Shown here in pieces: positions 9,367-18,820 of a stretch of DNA of 64,000 nucleotides (the stretch's first letter is position 1; each line of letters starts with the position of its first letter). The notes under the pieces were generated by a model. The model did no database searches. It worked only from the letters and a program-made list of their open reading frames with translations, and was not told the origin of the DNA. The stretch is from Brevundimonas pishanensis (GTDB lineage Bacteria > Pseudomonadota > Alphaproteobacteria > Caulobacterales > Caulobacteraceae): assembly GCF_022750635.1 (NCBI RefSeq), contig NZ_JAJKBG010000001.1:310001-374000 (forward strand), read 5' to 3'. The position numbers and the translations under genes were made by a program.

Positions 9367-9566
9367 CCGCGGTGTGACATCCGGCGGAAAGCGGGCTTGT
9401 TCATCGCGGCGGCTTCTCGCTGCAACTGTTTTTCCAGCGATTTGGCGTCCATACCGCTGCCGATGCCTTGAGCCTTGGTCTTAGCTGCCTTCTTGGCAGC
9501 CAGAGCGCGACGCATGGTTTCAGCTTGGGTCGGTTTGGGGGATTGTTCGGTCATACCGTGGCTCAT
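9363..9566 (-). CDS. Small basic protein of unknown function
   Basis: The 67-residue product is rich in Lys, Ala and Gln, predicted largely helical, with no signal peptide. Similar short proteins (a PTQAE-xMRxALAAKKA start and an NKPAFRR end) are found next to parB/holA in Caulobacterales as far as I recall, which is why I accept it as a gene; the function is unknown. An in-frame ATG at 9554 (MTEQSPKPTQ) is an equally likely start. It converges with holA, overlapping its end by four bases. Confidence 0.6.
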   Translation of the reverse strand: MSHGMTEQSPKPTQAETMRRALAAKKAAKTKAQGIGSGMDAKSLEKQLQREAAAMNKPAFRRMSHRG

Positions 9567-9572
9567 AGCACA

Positions 9573-9592
9573 ACGGGCCCCGAAAGGCCCGT
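9573..9592 (-). terminator. Hairpin downstream of parB
   Basis: Arms ACGGGCC (9573-9579) and GGCCCGT (9586-9592) form a 7-bp stem between parB and the small gene on the same strand. There is no U-run, so it may be an RNA processing or stability element instead of a terminator. Confidence 0.4.
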
Positions 9593-9618
9593 CGCCTAGA
9601 GATTGATGGAACGCGGGG

Positions 9619-10506
9619 TTAACCGCGCATCAAACGACGGCAAAGGTCGTCGAGCTGCTCAAGCGTCGAATAGTTCAACGTAATCACGCCCTTACCGCCA
9701 TTATCAGCCAGCGCGACCTTGAGGCCCAGCGCGTCCGACAGGTCTTGCTCGAGTGCGGCGATATCCGCCGCGCCTTCGCTGTTAACCGGAGCCTTGGGCT
9801 TGGAAACCTTCGGACCTTCAGCCGATTTACGCGCTAGCATTTCGGTCTGGCGGACGTTCAAGCCCTTGGAAATGATCTCATCGGCCAGTTCCAGTGGGTT
9901 TGGCGCAGTGATCAGAGCGCGCGCGTGACCCGCCGTCAGTCGGCCATGGACAACGTGTTCGCGAATGACGGGCGGCAGTTGCAGCAGACGAAGCGTGTTG
10001 GCAACGTGGGAGCGGCTCTTGCCCACTACGCCGGCGACAGCATCCTGCGTACGGCCGAACTTTTCCATCAATTGGGCGTAGGCGTTGGCCTCTTCCATGG
10101 GGTTGAGGTCGGCACGCTGAACGTTCTCGATGATGCCGACTTCCAGCACCTCGACGTCGTCCATCTCGCGAACAACGACCGGAACCGAGGTGACGCGGGC
10201 AGCCTGCGCCGCACGCCAGCGACGCTCACCCGCGATGATCTGATAAACGCCCGGCTCGCCCGGCTGGCTGCGCACGAGGATCGGCAGCAGCACGCCTTTG
10301 TCGCGGATCGACGCCGTCAGTTCGTCGAGGTCTTCCTTTTTGAAGACCTTACGCGGCTGATCCGGATTGGGCTTCAGGTTCTCGATCGGCACACGGTGTA
10401 CGCCAGCGGGCGCCGACGCAGCGGCGTCCACGGCCACAGCTTCCTGTGCGTTTTCACCCAGAAGGGCCGAAAGCCCCCGTCCCAGACCGCGTTGACGTTC
10501 AGACAA
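9619..10506 (-). CDS. parB: Chromosome-partitioning protein ParB
   Basis: The 295-residue product opens with the ParA-stimulating peptide region (RGLGRGLSALLG), then the CTP-binding ParB N-domain with GERRWRAAQAA near residues 92-102 and the ENVQRADLNP motif, a helix-turn-helix that binds parS (VGKSRSHVANTLRLLQLP), and a C-terminal dimerisation domain. It loads at parS and spreads as a CTP-dependent clamp. The start is TTG at 10506; no ATG or GTG gives family-standard length. It lies 26 bases behind parA, and parS sites occur a few kilobases upstream. Confidence 0.95.
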   Translation of the reverse strand: MSERQRGLGRGLSALLGENAQEAVAVDAAASAPAGVHRVPIENLKPNPDQPRKVFKKEDLDELTASIRDKGVLLPILVRSQPGEPGVYQIIAGERRWRAAQAARVTSVPVVVREMDDVEVLEVGIIENVQRADLNPMEEANAYAQLMEKFGRTQDAVAGVVGKSRSHVANTLRLLQLPPVIREHVVHGRLTAGHARALITAPNPLELADEIISKGLNVRQTEMLARKSAEGPKVSKPKAPVNSEGAADIAALEQDLSDALGLKVALADNGGKGVITLNYSTLEQLDDLCRRLMRG

Positions 10507-10532
10507 GATACGGATTCCGCTATTGTTTTTAC

Positions 10533-11351
10533 TTAAGCCGCGAGTACTTCGCGACGTTGACGTTCGCGGGCGACGACTTCGCGCGCCAGCTTGAGATAGG
10601 CTTGGCTACCTGCACACTTCAAATCGTAGATCAGGGCAGGCTTGCCGTACGACGGTGCCTCAGACACGCGCACATTACGCGGAATGACGCTTTCGTAAAC
10701 CTTGTCGCCAAAGTGCGAGCGCACATCGGCAGCCACCTGACCCGACAGGGCGTTGCGGCGGTCATACATCGTCAGCACCAGGCCCTGAATCTCCAGCGAC
10801 GGGTTCAGGTTCTGTTTCACCATATCGATAGTGCGCATCAACTGGGTCAGACCTTCGAGCGCAAAGAACTCGCACTGCAGCGGCACCAGTACAGCGTCAG
10901 CCGCCGCCATGGCGTTCAGTGTCAAAAGGTTCAGCGAGGGCGGGCAATCGATCAGAACGTAGTCGAATGCTCGCTCGCCGTTCGCACCCTGCGCTTCCAG
11001 CGCATCGCGCAGACGGTAGGAGCGACGGTCAGCTTGGCTGAGTTCGATTTCCACGCCGGACATATCTGGATCGGACGTCACGATAAACAGGCCGGGAACA
11101 GCCGTCTCGACAGCCGTCTCATCAATCGAGCGGCCGTCGACGATCACGTCGTAAATGGTCACGCGACGGGTTTCACGTGGAACGCCCAGACCCGTCGAGG
11201 CATTGCCCTGCGGGTCCATGTCCACGATCAGAACCTTCTCACCAATCGCAGCCAGCGCGGTGCCGAGGTTGATCGCCGTGGTAGTTTTACCCACCCCGCC
11301 CTTTTGATTGGAAACCGCGAGGACGCGGGTCGTTTTCGGTTTAGCGGACAC
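10533..11351 (-). CDS. parA: Chromosome-partitioning ATPase ParA
   Basis: The 272-residue deviant Walker ATPase has the signature KGGVGKTTTAIN near residues 16-27, DMDPQGNAS, and LIDCPPSLNLLT. It drives directed movement of ParB-parS complexes over the nucleoid. I chose the GTG at 11351 (start SAKPKTTRVL) since GGGGAG lies eight bases upstream and the frame then matches normal ParA length; it overlaps the 3' end of rsmG by 11 bases, pointing to coupled translation in the mnmE-mnmG-rsmG-parA-parB series. Confidence 0.95.
   Translation of the reverse strand: MSAKPKTTRVLAVSNQKGGVGKTTTAINLGTALAAIGEKVLIVDMDPQGNASTGLGVPRETRRVTIYDVIVDGRSIDETAVETAVPGLFIVTSDPDMSGVEIELSQADRRSYRLRDALEAQGANGERAFDYVLIDCPPSLNLLTLNAMAAADAVLVPLQCEFFALEGLTQLMRTIDMVKQNLNPSLEIQGLVLTMYDRRNALSGQVAADVRSHFGDKVYESVIPRNVRVSEAPSYGKPALIYDLKCAGSQAYLKLAREVVARERQRREVLAA
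11169..11184. other. Degenerate parS-like sequence inside parA
   Basis: GGTTTCACGTGGAACG matches the parS consensus at 13 of 16 positions, keeping the central TTTCACGTG. It may be a weak ParB site or chance. Confidence 0.3.
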
Positions 11352-11958
11352 GACGCAAACTCCCCACTGAAACGATACGGCCACGCGCATCGCTGCGAGA
11401 GACCGTCAGGTCAGAGTCAAAATGCCAGACAGTGGCTGCCTGTTTCAACTCAGCTTCGGCCTTCTCGCCCTTGAGGAACAGACCTTTTGCACCGCGTTGG
11501 AAGTAGGGCTGTGCATAACCGAGTAATTTCTCCATCGGGGCCACGGCGCGCGCGGTCACGATGTCGACCTTAACCTGCTGCTCTTCGGCGCGACCATTGA
11601 TCACGGTCGCGGGCAGGTTCAGTGCATCGACGACTGTTTGCAGGAAGCGACAACGCTTGCCCAAGGAGTCGATTAGCCAGACATGGCCGCCGTCGACGCC
11701 CTTCATCATGATGGCCAGGACGACACCCGGGAAGCCAGCCCCTGCCCCCAAATCGGCCCACGTCGTGGCCGCAGGTGCGAGGGAGAGCAGTTGCGCGCTG
11801 TCCCAAGCGTGGCGGTTCCAGAAGTCAGGAATGGTGTCCGGACCGACGAGGTTCATCACCTCATTGGCCTCGGTCAGCATATCAAGGAAGGCTTTCAGGT
11901 CCTCGATCTGGACATCGGACGCCCCGGTATCGGCACGGAATTTATCAATAGCGTTCAT
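11341..11958 (-). CDS. rsmG: 16S rRNA (guanine-527-N7)-methyltransferase
   Basis: The 205-residue Rossmann methyltransferase (formerly GidB) has the S-adenosylmethionine-binding motif WADLGAGAGFPGVVLAI near residues 67-83, then LIDSLGKRCRFLQTV and VTARAVAPMEKLL, all family hallmarks. It methylates G527 in the 530 loop of 16S rRNA. It sits 18 bases after mnmG and overlaps parA, the usual gidA-gidB-parA-parB order. Confidence 0.95.
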   Translation of the reverse strand: MNAIDKFRADTGASDVQIEDLKAFLDMLTEANEVMNLVGPDTIPDFWNRHAWDSAQLLSLAPAATTWADLGAGAGFPGVVLAIMMKGVDGGHVWLIDSLGKRCRFLQTVVDALNLPATVINGRAEEQQVKVDIVTARAVAPMEKLLGYAQPYFQRGAKGLFLKGEKAEAELKQAATVWHFDSDLTVSRSDARGRIVSVGSLRRVR

Positions 11959-11976
11959 TAGTTCCGAAATCCGAAA

Positions 11977-13872
11977 TCAGGCGACAACAGTGGCCAAGTC
12001 AGCAGCTACGGCGCGAGCCTTTTTCACGTGAGCCAAAAGAGCCGTCAACGCGCCCGGCGTCATGCCCTCGATGCGGCCCGCTTGACCCAAGGTCTGCGGA
12101 CGGATCATCGACAGCTTCTCGCGCACTTCATTGGACAGTGCGCCGATAGATGCATAGTCCAGATCCGCTGGGAGGGTCAGCCCCTCCTCTCGACGAAGGT
12201 CCTCGGCATCCTGCGCCTGACGGTCCAGATAGCTAGCATAGGTCGCGTCGATGACGATCTGCTCACGCACCGACTTCGGCCAGTCCGAAATCTCCGGCTT
12301 GGCGCTGACGAACTGATCGAGCGTGACGTTCGGGTACGACAGCAGATCTCGGATGGATCGGCGTTGACCATCGGCATTGACCGCGATGCCCAATTCGCCC
12401 GCTTCCTTCGGCGTAAACCGTGTTTCACGTGAAACACGGTTCGCCGAGTATAACCAGTCTGCCTTCTCCAGCCATACCTTGGCACGTTCAGTGCCAACAA
12501 CTCCGGCATAAATACCAAGCTGAGTGAGGCGGGCATCGGCATTATCTGCACGTAGCGTCAGGCGGTATTCCGCGCGGCTCGTGAACATACGATAGGGTTC
12601 GGTGACGCCACGCGTGACCAGATCATCGATCATCACGCCGATGTAGGCCTCGTCACGTCCGAAGACGATGGGATCCTTGCCAGACACGGCCCGCGCGGCG
12701 TTCATGCCCGCCATCAAGCCCTGGGCCCCCGCCTCTTCATAGCCGGTCGTGCCGTTGATCTGCCCCGCCAGATAAAGGCCCGGACGCTTCTTCACCTCGA
12801 GCGCGGGCGTCAGTTCGCGGGGGTCAACGTAATCATACTCAATGGCATAGCCGTAGCGGAACACCTCGACATTCTCCAGACCCGGCATGGTGCGCAGGAA
12901 GGCCATCTGCGTGGCGTCGGATACTGAAGTAGAAATACCGTTGGGATAGACCGTCGGATCGTCCAGACCTTCCGGTTCGAGGAAGACTTGATGGCTTGCC
13001 TTGTCTGCGAAACGCACGACCTTGTCCTCGATCGAGGGGCAGTAACGCGGCCCGCGACCGGACAGACGCCCACCATAAACCGCGCTCTCTCCGAGATTTT
13101 CGGAGATGATGCGGTGGGTTTCTTCGGTCGTATAGGTCACGCCGCATGCGATCTGCGGGACTTCGATTTTGTCAGTGAGAAAGGAGAACGGTACAGGCTC
13201 GGCGTCCGCCTCCTGCTTCTCGAGGCGATCCCATGCGATGGTGCGGCCATTCAGCCGCGCCGGCGTGCCCGTCTTTAATCGTCCCATCATAAGATCGGCC
13301 GAATGCAGGCTCGCCGCCAAACCGACCGATGGGTCATCGCCATAACGGCCTGCCGCAATGCGCAGATCCCCGCGGTGGATCACACCGTTCAGGAAGGTGC
13401 CCGTCGTGAGAACCACGGCCCCTGCCCTGATCGTTTCGCAAGTGCCCGTCACCACGCCGACCACGCGATTACCATCAAGGATCAGGCTCTCGGCGGTCGC
13501 GCCCATAAGGGTCAGGTTCGGGTAGTTCGCCAGCTCTTCCTGCATGGCCAGTCGATACAGCTTGCGGTCAATCTGGCTACGCGGGCCCTGCACCGCTGCG
13601 CCTTTGGAGCGGTTCAGCAGACGGAACTGGATGCCCGACTTGTCGCCAAGTCTTGCCATCACGCCGTCAAGCGCGTCGATTTCGCGAACCAGATGCCCCT
13701 TGCCCAATCCGCCGATTGCCGGATTGCAGCTCATCTCGCCGATGGTTTCCAGCTTTTGGCTGAGCAGCAGGGTGCGAGCGCCAACGCGCGCGGCCGCCGT
13801 AGCGGCTTCGCAACCGGCGTGTCCGCCGCCGATTACGACGACATCAAAGCTATGGTCAGGGGTCGTGGTCAT
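11977..13872 (-). CDS. mnmG: tRNA uridine-5-carboxymethylaminomethyl modification enzyme MnmG (GidA)
   Basis: The 631-residue flavoprotein works with MnmE to place the (carboxymethyl)aminomethyl group on wobble U34. The N-terminal FAD-binding motif [10 protein letters not shown], the [22 protein letters not shown] block near residues 48-69, the GTFLNG segment and [14 protein letters not shown] near 440 are characteristic, with two conserved cysteines. A perfect parS site is embedded in the coding sequence, where it encodes R-V-S-R-E-T-R at about residue 480. The gene lies 71 bases behind mnmE. Confidence 0.97.
   Translation of the reverse strand: MTTTPDHSFDVVVIGGGHAGCEAATAAARVGARTLLLSQKLETIGEMSCNPAIGGLGKGHLVREIDALDGVMARLGDKSGIQFRLLNRSKGAAVQGPRSQIDRKLYRLAMQEELANYPNLTLMGATAESLILDGNRVVGVVTGTCETIRAGAVVLTTGTFLNGVIHRGDLRIAAGRYGDDPSVGLAASLHSADLMMGRLKTGTPARLNGRTIAWDRLEKQEADAEPVPFSFLTDKIEVPQIACGVTYTTEETHRIISENLGESAVYGGRLSGRGPRYCPSIEDKVVRFADKASHQVFLEPEGLDDPTVYPNGISTSVSDATQMAFLRTMPGLENVEVFRYGYAIEYDYVDPRELTPALEVKKRPGLYLAGQINGTTGYEEAGAQGLMAGMNAARAVSGKDPIVFGRDEAYIGVMIDDLVTRGVTEPYRMFTSRAEYRLTLRADNADARLTQLGIYAGVVGTERAKVWLEKADWLYSANRVSRETRFTPKEAGELGIAVNADGQRRSIRDLLSYPNVTLDQFVSAKPEISDWPKSVREQIVIDATYASYLDRQAQDAEDLRREEGLTLPADLDYASIGALSNEVREKLSMIRPQTLGQAGRIEGMTPGALTALLAHVKKARAVAADLATVVA
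12416..12441. other. parS: parS centromere site (perfect, within mnmG)
   Basis: The core TGTTTCACGTGAAACA at 12421-12436 equals the universal ParB-binding consensus, and the palindrome extends five more bases on each side to 26 bp. It lies about 2 kb from parB on the origin side. Confidence 0.95.
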
Positions 13873-13926
13873 GCGCGATCACATAGTGCATCGGGGCGGA
13901 AATCTCCACCTCGAGGCCGCAGTTAA

Positions 13927-13942
13927 AGTTTCACGTGAAACG
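13927..13942. other. parS: parS site between mnmG and mnmE
   Basis: GTTTCACGTGAAAC at 13928-13941 matches the 14-base parS core exactly; only the two outermost bases of the 16-mer differ. It lies two bases from the mnmE stop codon. A further degenerate copy (3 mismatches in 14) lies at 14008-14021. Confidence 0.85.
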
Positions 13943-13943
13943 G

Positions 13944-15254
13944 CTATTTACCGATGCAGAACGAAGAAAACACTTCACCTAGAACATCTTCGACACCGAT
14001 AGCTCCAGTAACACGTGAAAGCGCGTCGCTGACTCGACGAAGGTCGTCCCCCGCCATTTCAGGTGCCACATCAAGAGCGCGGCGTGCCTGGTGAGCCGCC
14101 TCAAGTGCCTCGACAAGACGGCGGCGATGGCGTTCTCGGGTCACGGCGGGGAAATCCGCGCCGCTCAGATCACGCGCCAGTCGAGTGGCCAGCCACTGGT
14201 GCAAAGCGTCCATCCCCTGCCCCGAGACGGTGCTGAGAGACAGATGTTCGATGTCATCCTTGGGCGTGACAGCCCCAAGATCGGACTTGTTCAGAACCTG
14301 AAGATCGCCGGGCTTGATGTAGTCAGCGGCAGGATCATCACCGACGGTTTGTGGCGACCGCACCCAGATGCGCAGGTCGGCGTTTTCCGCCCGCGCTCGT
14401 GCACGGCGAATACCTTCGGCCTCCACCACATCATCGCTATCTCGCAGGCCAGCCGTGTCCGACAGGGTGACAGCATAACCGCCGATCACGATGTCGGCGT
14501 CGAGCACATCACGCGTGGTGCCAGCGATGGGCGTCACAATCGCCGCTTCGCGTGCGGTCAGCGCGTTGAAGAGCGACGACTTACCGGCATTGGTCTCGCC
14601 CAGAAGAACGATGCGATAACCTTCACGGACGCGGCGACCGCGGTCGGAGTCTGCCAATGCAGCCTGAAGGTCCGCGATGAACTTATCGAGTACCGGACCT
14701 GCCGTACGCGCCAGATTGTCCGGAACGTCCTCGTCCGGAAAATCAATCTCGGCTTCGACGAGGCTCATGGCCTTCAGAAGGTCCGCACGGAAGGTGGCAT
14801 AGGTTTGCGACAGGGCACCGTCCAACTGGCCCAAGGCCTGAGCTTTCTGGGCGTTGGTTTCAGCGTCGATAAGGTCGGCCACGGCTTCGGCTTGTGCCAA
14901 GTCCATGCGGCCATTTTGGAAGGCGCGACGCGTGAACTCGCCAGCCTCGGCGGGACGAAGGCCGAGACCGATCAGAGCCTCTCCCATCGCCTCGATGACC
15001 GCCCTGCCCCCATGCAGGTGGAGTTCAGCCGTGTCCTCACCCGTGTAGGAGTTCGGGCCAACGAAAAACAAGACCAAGGCCTGATCGATCAGTTGCTCTT
15101 GCCAACGCAGGTTGCGCACGCTGGCCAAGCGGGGCTTGACCGTGCCCACGCCCAACCCCTTCAGTACTTCTGCGGTGGCAGGTCCGGAGATGCGGATAAT
15201 GGCAACAGCCCCGCGACCGGGCGGGGTCGCAAGGGCGAAAATCGTATCGGTCAT
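13944..15254 (-). CDS. mnmE: tRNA modification GTPase MnmE (TrmE)
   Basis: The 436-residue product has the N-terminal formyl-THF-binding domain (ALATPPGRGAVAIIRISG), an inserted G domain with P-loop GETNAGKSSLFNAL near residue 220, the DTAGLRD switch and NKSD motif, and the C-terminal CIGK whose cysteine is needed for modification. It pairs with MnmG encoded downstream. A DUF6489 gene ends nine bases upstream of its start, so the two are likely co-transcribed. Confidence 0.96.
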   Translation of the reverse strand: MTDTIFALATPPGRGAVAIIRISGPATAEVLKGLGVGTVKPRLASVRNLRWQEQLIDQALVLFFVGPNSYTGEDTAELHLHGGRAVIEAMGEALIGLGLRPAEAGEFTRRAFQNGRMDLAQAEAVADLIDAETNAQKAQALGQLDGALSQTYATFRADLLKAMSLVEAEIDFPDEDVPDNLARTAGPVLDKFIADLQAALADSDRGRRVREGYRIVLLGETNAGKSSLFNALTAREAAIVTPIAGTTRDVLDADIVIGGYAVTLSDTAGLRDSDDVVEAEGIRRARARAENADLRIWVRSPQTVGDDPAADYIKPGDLQVLNKSDLGAVTPKDDIEHLSLSTVSGQGMDALHQWLATRLARDLSGADFPAVTRERHRRRLVEALEAAHQARRALDVAPEMAGDDLRRVSDALSRVTGAIGVEDVLGEVFSSFCIGK

Positions 15255-15263
15255 GTCAGAAGA

Positions 15264-15506
15264 TTAGCTCTTGGTCGTGCCGCCTGTGACGGCGGCTTCC
15301 ATCAGGCGACGGAACTGATCCTGAGCCTGAACACCGAAATTAGCCCATGATTTCATAAGCTCATCCGGCTGCATCGCGGTGATGTTCTCGGCCATACGCT
15401 TCTGTATTTCCGCGACCAGTTGGTCGTTGAGAGGAGCGACATCGGGAAGGCCGAGGAAGGCGCGTGCCTCCTGCGGGGTGCACTCAACTTCGACGTTGAT
15501 CTTCAT
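15264..15506 (-). CDS. DUF6489 family small protein
   Basis: This 80-residue protein begins MKINVEVECTPQEARAFLGLPDV and is recognisable as the DUF6489 family, which is conserved beside mnmE and rho in Caulobacterales and related orders. It is acidic and helical with no signal peptide or membrane segment. The sequence resembles phasin-like or PHA-associated small proteins only loosely, so I give no function. It begins just 14 bases from a perfect parS site, so ParB spreading should cover its promoter. Confidence 0.8.
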   Translation of the reverse strand: MKINVEVECTPQEARAFLGLPDVAPLNDQLVAEIQKRMAENITAMQPDELMKSWANFGVQAQDQFRRLMEAAVTGGTTKS

Positions 15507-15520
15507 ACGATGCGCTCCTC

Positions 15521-15536
15521 TGTTTCACGTGAAACA
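15521..15536. other. parS: parS centromere site (perfect, rho/DUF6489 gap)
   Basis: TGTTTCACGTGAAACA is an exact parS consensus in the 60-base gap between rho and the DUF6489 gene. It lies about 4.5 kb from the proposed origin. Confidence 0.95.
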
Positions 15537-15566
15537 CGGTTATGCCTGGTATGGCCAAGCTTGCCG

Positions 15567-17042
15567 TTAGGTGTTCATAGACTGGAAGAAGTCCGAGTTG
15601 TTCTTCGACTGGCGCAGCTTGTCGAGCAGGAACTCGATGGCATCCTGCGGACCCATCGGGTTCAGGATACGACGCAGGACGTAGGTCTTGGTCAGTTGGT
15701 CCTTCGGCGTGATCAGGTCTTCCTTACGGGTACCCGACTTAAGAACATCGATGGCCGGGAAGATGCGCTTGTCAGCGACCTTACGGTCCAGAACGATTTC
15801 CGAGTTACCGGTGCCCTTGAACTCTTCGAAGATCACTTCGTCCATGCGCGAGCCGGTATCGATCAGAGCGGTGGCGATGATGGTCAGCGAACCACCCTGC
15901 TCCACGTTACGGGCGGCACCGAAGAAGCGCTTCGGACGCTGCAGGGCGTTGGCATCCACACCACCGGTCAGGACCTTGCCCGACGACGGCACGGTGGCGT
16001 TGTAGGCCCGGCCCAGACGGGTGATCGAGTCCAGCAGGATCACAACGTCCTTCTTGTGCTCGACCAGACGCTTGGCCTTTTCGATGACCATTTCAGCCAC
16101 GGCGACGTGACGCGATGCCGGCTCGTCGAAGGTCGAGGCGACAACCTCACCCTTCACGGTGCGCTGCATGTCGGTCACTTCTTCCGGACGCTCGTCGATC
16201 AGCAGAACGATGAGGAAAACTTCCGGATGGTTCTTCTCGATCGACTTGGCGATGTTCTGCAGCATCACGGTCTTACCGACGCGCGGCGGTGCCACGATCA
16301 GGCAACGTTGACCTTTACCCAGCGGCGCAACGATGTCGATCACACGACCCGAGCGATCTTTCAGCGTCGGGTCCTGAATTTCCATGTTAAGACGCTCTTC
16401 CGGATAGAGCGGCGTCAGGTTGTCGAACAGGACCTTGGTCTTGACCATCTCCGGATCTTCGAAGTTGATCGTGTCGACCTTCAGCAGAGCAAAGTAGCGC
16501 TCGCCTTCACGCGGACCGCGCACGGCACCGTGGACGGTATCACCTGAACGCAGACCGAAGCGGCGGATCTGCGACGGCGAGACATAGACGTCATCCGGAC
16601 CCGGCAGATAGTTGGCGTCCGGGCTGCGCAGGAAGCCAAAGCCGTCGGGCAGGATTTCCAGAACACCCGAAGCAATGATCTCGACTTCTTCGTCAGCGAG
16701 GGTCTTCAGAATGGCGAACAGCAGGTCCTGCTTACGCAGGTTGCCGGCGTTCTCGATGTCCAGACCTTCGGCGAAGGCGACCAGTTCTTCCGGCGTCTTC
16801 TCGTTCAGCTCTTGCAGGGTGATGCGACCGTTGGGGCCTTGCGGCTCGCCGTCGTCGTCGTCTTCCTCTGCCGTCGTGTCGATGCCGGTGTAGTCATTCT
16901 CGATGACTTCCTCGGCTTCGGCGGGCTGGTCAGCTTCGCTCGACGCAGGTTTGACACCACCGAGTGTTAAGGTGCGGCGCGGGCGCACATCTTGATTTTC
17001 AGCAGCGTTTTCAACGACTTCGTTTTCAGGCGTATCGGTCAT
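15567..17042 (-). CDS. rho: Transcription termination factor Rho
   Basis: The 491-residue hexameric RNA helicase has the RNA-binding cold-shock-like domain ([35 protein letters not shown], about 132-167), Walker [12 protein letters not shown] near 255, the [13 protein letters not shown] block, and the R-loop region near [23 protein letters not shown]. About 75 N-terminal residues form an acidic, low-complexity extension before the usual Rho N-domain, explaining the length beyond the common 420; such extensions are known in related bacteria. A 216-base leader separates it from hemJ, and Rho genes often self-regulate there. Confidence 0.97.
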   Translation of the reverse strand: MTDTPENEVVENAAENQDVRPRRTLTLGGVKPASSEADQPAEAEEVIENDYTGIDTTAEEDDDDGEPQGPNGRITLQELNEKTPEELVAFAEGLDIENAGNLRKQDLLFAILKTLADEEVEIIASGVLEILPDGFGFLRSPDANYLPGPDDVYVSPSQIRRFGLRSGDTVHGAVRGPREGERYFALLKVDTINFEDPEMVKTKVLFDNLTPLYPEERLNMEIQDPTLKDRSGRVIDIVAPLGKGQRCLIVAPPRVGKTVMLQNIAKSIEKNHPEVFLIVLLIDERPEEVTDMQRTVKGEVVASTFDEPASRHVAVAEMVIEKAKRLVEHKKDVVILLDSITRLGRAYNATVPSSGKVLTGGVDANALQRPKRFFGAARNVEQGGSLTIIATALIDTGSRMDEVIFEEFKGTGNSEIVLDRKVADKRIFPAIDVLKSGTRKEDLITPKDQLTKTYVLRRILNPMGPQDAIEFLLDKLRQSKNNSDFFQSMNT

Positions 17043-17258
17043 GATGCAGGCTCATATGCACAGCCGCACGCGCCTTGCGGGCGCACGGTTGGCTATTATC
17101 GCAAATTATACGGCCAGGGCCGGATAGGGAGAGACAGCCGGTCCCGAGCGCCAAGCGGTCAGGGGCTATCGAAAGAGAGGCACCGCGCTGTCACTGACCC
17201 CACGGTTCACCTCAGCGAAACCACGGATCGCCCCTGCGGGTCAAGGTGCCTTAAGGTT

Positions 17259-17726
17259 TTAGGCACCCCACTCCATCGTCACAGCCAGAACCATGACAAT
17301 GGCAATCAGGAACGGGATTTCATTGGTCATGCGCCAGAACTTGCCCGAGCGGGTGGACGTGCCGGCGGCGATCTTCTTACGGCTGGCGGCAAGGAAACCG
17401 TGCCAGCCCAGAAGCGCCACAACGCCCAGAAGCTTGATCATCATCCACGGCTGATGCGCGAACGAGAAGTCTGCCCCCTCGCCCGAGCGGAACCAGAACA
17501 GGCTGATGCCGAAGATCAGCGACAGGATCATCGCCGGATTGATGATGATGCGCAGCAGCTTGGTTTGCCACGTGCGCAGCAGGGTTTGCATTTCCGAACG
17601 CAGCGGCTCCGGCTTTTCGTTCTGCTCGGCATCATAGGCGTACAGGCGTGGCAGATAGAGCATGCCGCTCATCCACGCGATCACAGCAATGATGTGCAGG
17701 CCACGGGCCAGATCATAGGCGTTCAT
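17259..17726 (-). CDS. hemJ: Protoporphyrinogen IX oxidase HemJ
   Basis: The 155-residue protein has four probable transmembrane helices. The conserved His (residue 11) in RGLHIIAVIAWMSGMLYLPRLY and the Lys in PWMMIKLLGVVALLGWH are HemJ hallmarks. HemJ oxidises protoporphyrinogen IX to protoporphyrin IX in the inner membrane, the step before ferrochelatase, and its neighbour is hemH. A 7-bp inverted repeat (17245-17251 with 17261-17267) covers its stop codon and may act in termination. Confidence 0.92.
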   Translation of the reverse strand: MNAYDLARGLHIIAVIAWMSGMLYLPRLYAYDAEQNEKPEPLRSEMQTLLRTWQTKLLRIIINPAMILSLIFGISLFWFRSGEGADFSFAHQPWMMIKLLGVVALLGWHGFLAASRKKIAAGTSTRSGKFWRMTNEIPFLIAIVMVLAVTMEWGA

Positions 17727-17745
17727 TCAGCTTCCCCAAGGCGGC

Positions 17746-18816
17746 TCAGGCGACGTCGACCGAAAGGGTCGAAACCATTGCCGGATTTGCATAGCGGTTG
17801 TCACAGGCACAACTGCCATTACCACACCGCGCCGTTTGTCCGCCCAAAATTGTCAGGGTTTCCTGCGTGAGGGCACCGATGAAATCGGCATCCGGACCCA
17901 CGGCAGGAGCGCGAAGATAGGGCGCACAGCCCACTTCGTGAGCCAGTTCGCCGTATTCGATATCCAGCTCGACCAGCGTTTCGATATGCTCCGAAACAAA
18001 GGCGATCGGCACCACCAAAGCGCCCACACCATCGGCAGCGGCCTGTTTGATCGCATCTGGCGTTGCGGGCCCCAACCATTCCATCCGCCCGACCTTGGAC
18101 TGATAGCAGATCGCCCAATCCCTCAGCCCCAGTTTAGCCACCACCGCTGCGACCGTCGCCTCGACCTGCGCCTGATAGGGATCGCCCTTCGCGACCAGTT
18201 TGGACGGAATACCGTGCGCCGAGAACAGGACGCGCACTGGCTTTCCATCAGCCTTGGCCAAGGTCTCCCGGATCATGCGGGCCTGGGCAGCAATAAAGCC
18301 TTCGGATTGCGGATAGCAGCAGACTACGTGCTCGGTACCCGAACCCTTATAGGTTTCGCGCCACAGCTTCAGCGACGATGCCGTCGTAGTGGTCGAATAT
18401 TGCGGGTAAAGCGGCAGGAAGACCACTTCGTCAGGCTTGAACGCCTCGACAGCGCGGGCCGCCTCTTCCGTGAACGGGTGCCAATAGCGCATGGCGATGA
18501 ACACCCGTGTCTCGTCCTGCGGCAGACTTGCGTTCAGTTGCACTTCCAGCGCCTCGGCCTGTTTGCGGGTCTCCGGCAGCAGCGGCGAGCCGCCGCCCAT
18601 CAGCGCATAGTTCTCCTGCGCCGGCTTTTCGCGGCGGCTGGAGATCAGCTTGGCCAAGGGCGTGCGGAAGATACCCGGCAATCCGATGATCGCGGGATCA
18701 TTGAACAGGTTGAACAGGAACGGCTTGACGCTGTCGGGGCCATCCGGTCCGCCCAGATTGGCCAACACCACCGCAATGCGGCGGCCGGACCCCGATTTCA
18801 GTGGTGTGACCGGCAT
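17746..18816 (-). CDS. hemH: Ferrochelatase
   Basis: The 356-residue enzyme inserts iron into protoporphyrin IX. Family landmarks are VVLANLGGPDGPDSVKPFLFNLFNDP near residues 16-41, MGGGSPLL, LPLYPQYSTTTTAS, the catalytic His in LFSAHGIP and the SEHIETLVELD motif. The C-terminus carries a Cys cluster of the form C-x4-C-x-C (CGNGSCAC), consistent with the [2Fe-2S] cluster known in the Caulobacter enzyme. It lies four bases after hemE and 19 before hemJ. Confidence 0.96.
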   Translation of the reverse strand: MPVTPLKSGSGRRIAVVLANLGGPDGPDSVKPFLFNLFNDPAIIGLPGIFRTPLAKLISSRREKPAQENYALMGGGSPLLPETRKQAEALEVQLNASLPQDETRVFIAMRYWHPFTEEAARAVEAFKPDEVVFLPLYPQYSTTTTASSLKLWRETYKGSGTEHVVCCYPQSEGFIAAQARMIRETLAKADGKPVRVLFSAHGIPSKLVAKGDPYQAQVEATVAAVVAKLGLRDWAICYQSKVGRMEWLGPATPDAIKQAAADGVGALVVPIAFVSEHIETLVELDIEYGELAHEVGCAPYLRAPAVGPDADFIGALTQETLTILGGQTARCGNGSCACDNRYANPAMVSTLSVDVA

Positions 18817-18820
18817 GGGC

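Noticed and set aside
12021..12034. Further parS copy at the mnmG 3' end, and another at 14008-14021
   Set aside because: Each keeps CACGTGA but has three mismatches to the 14-base core, which is too weak to annotate separately.
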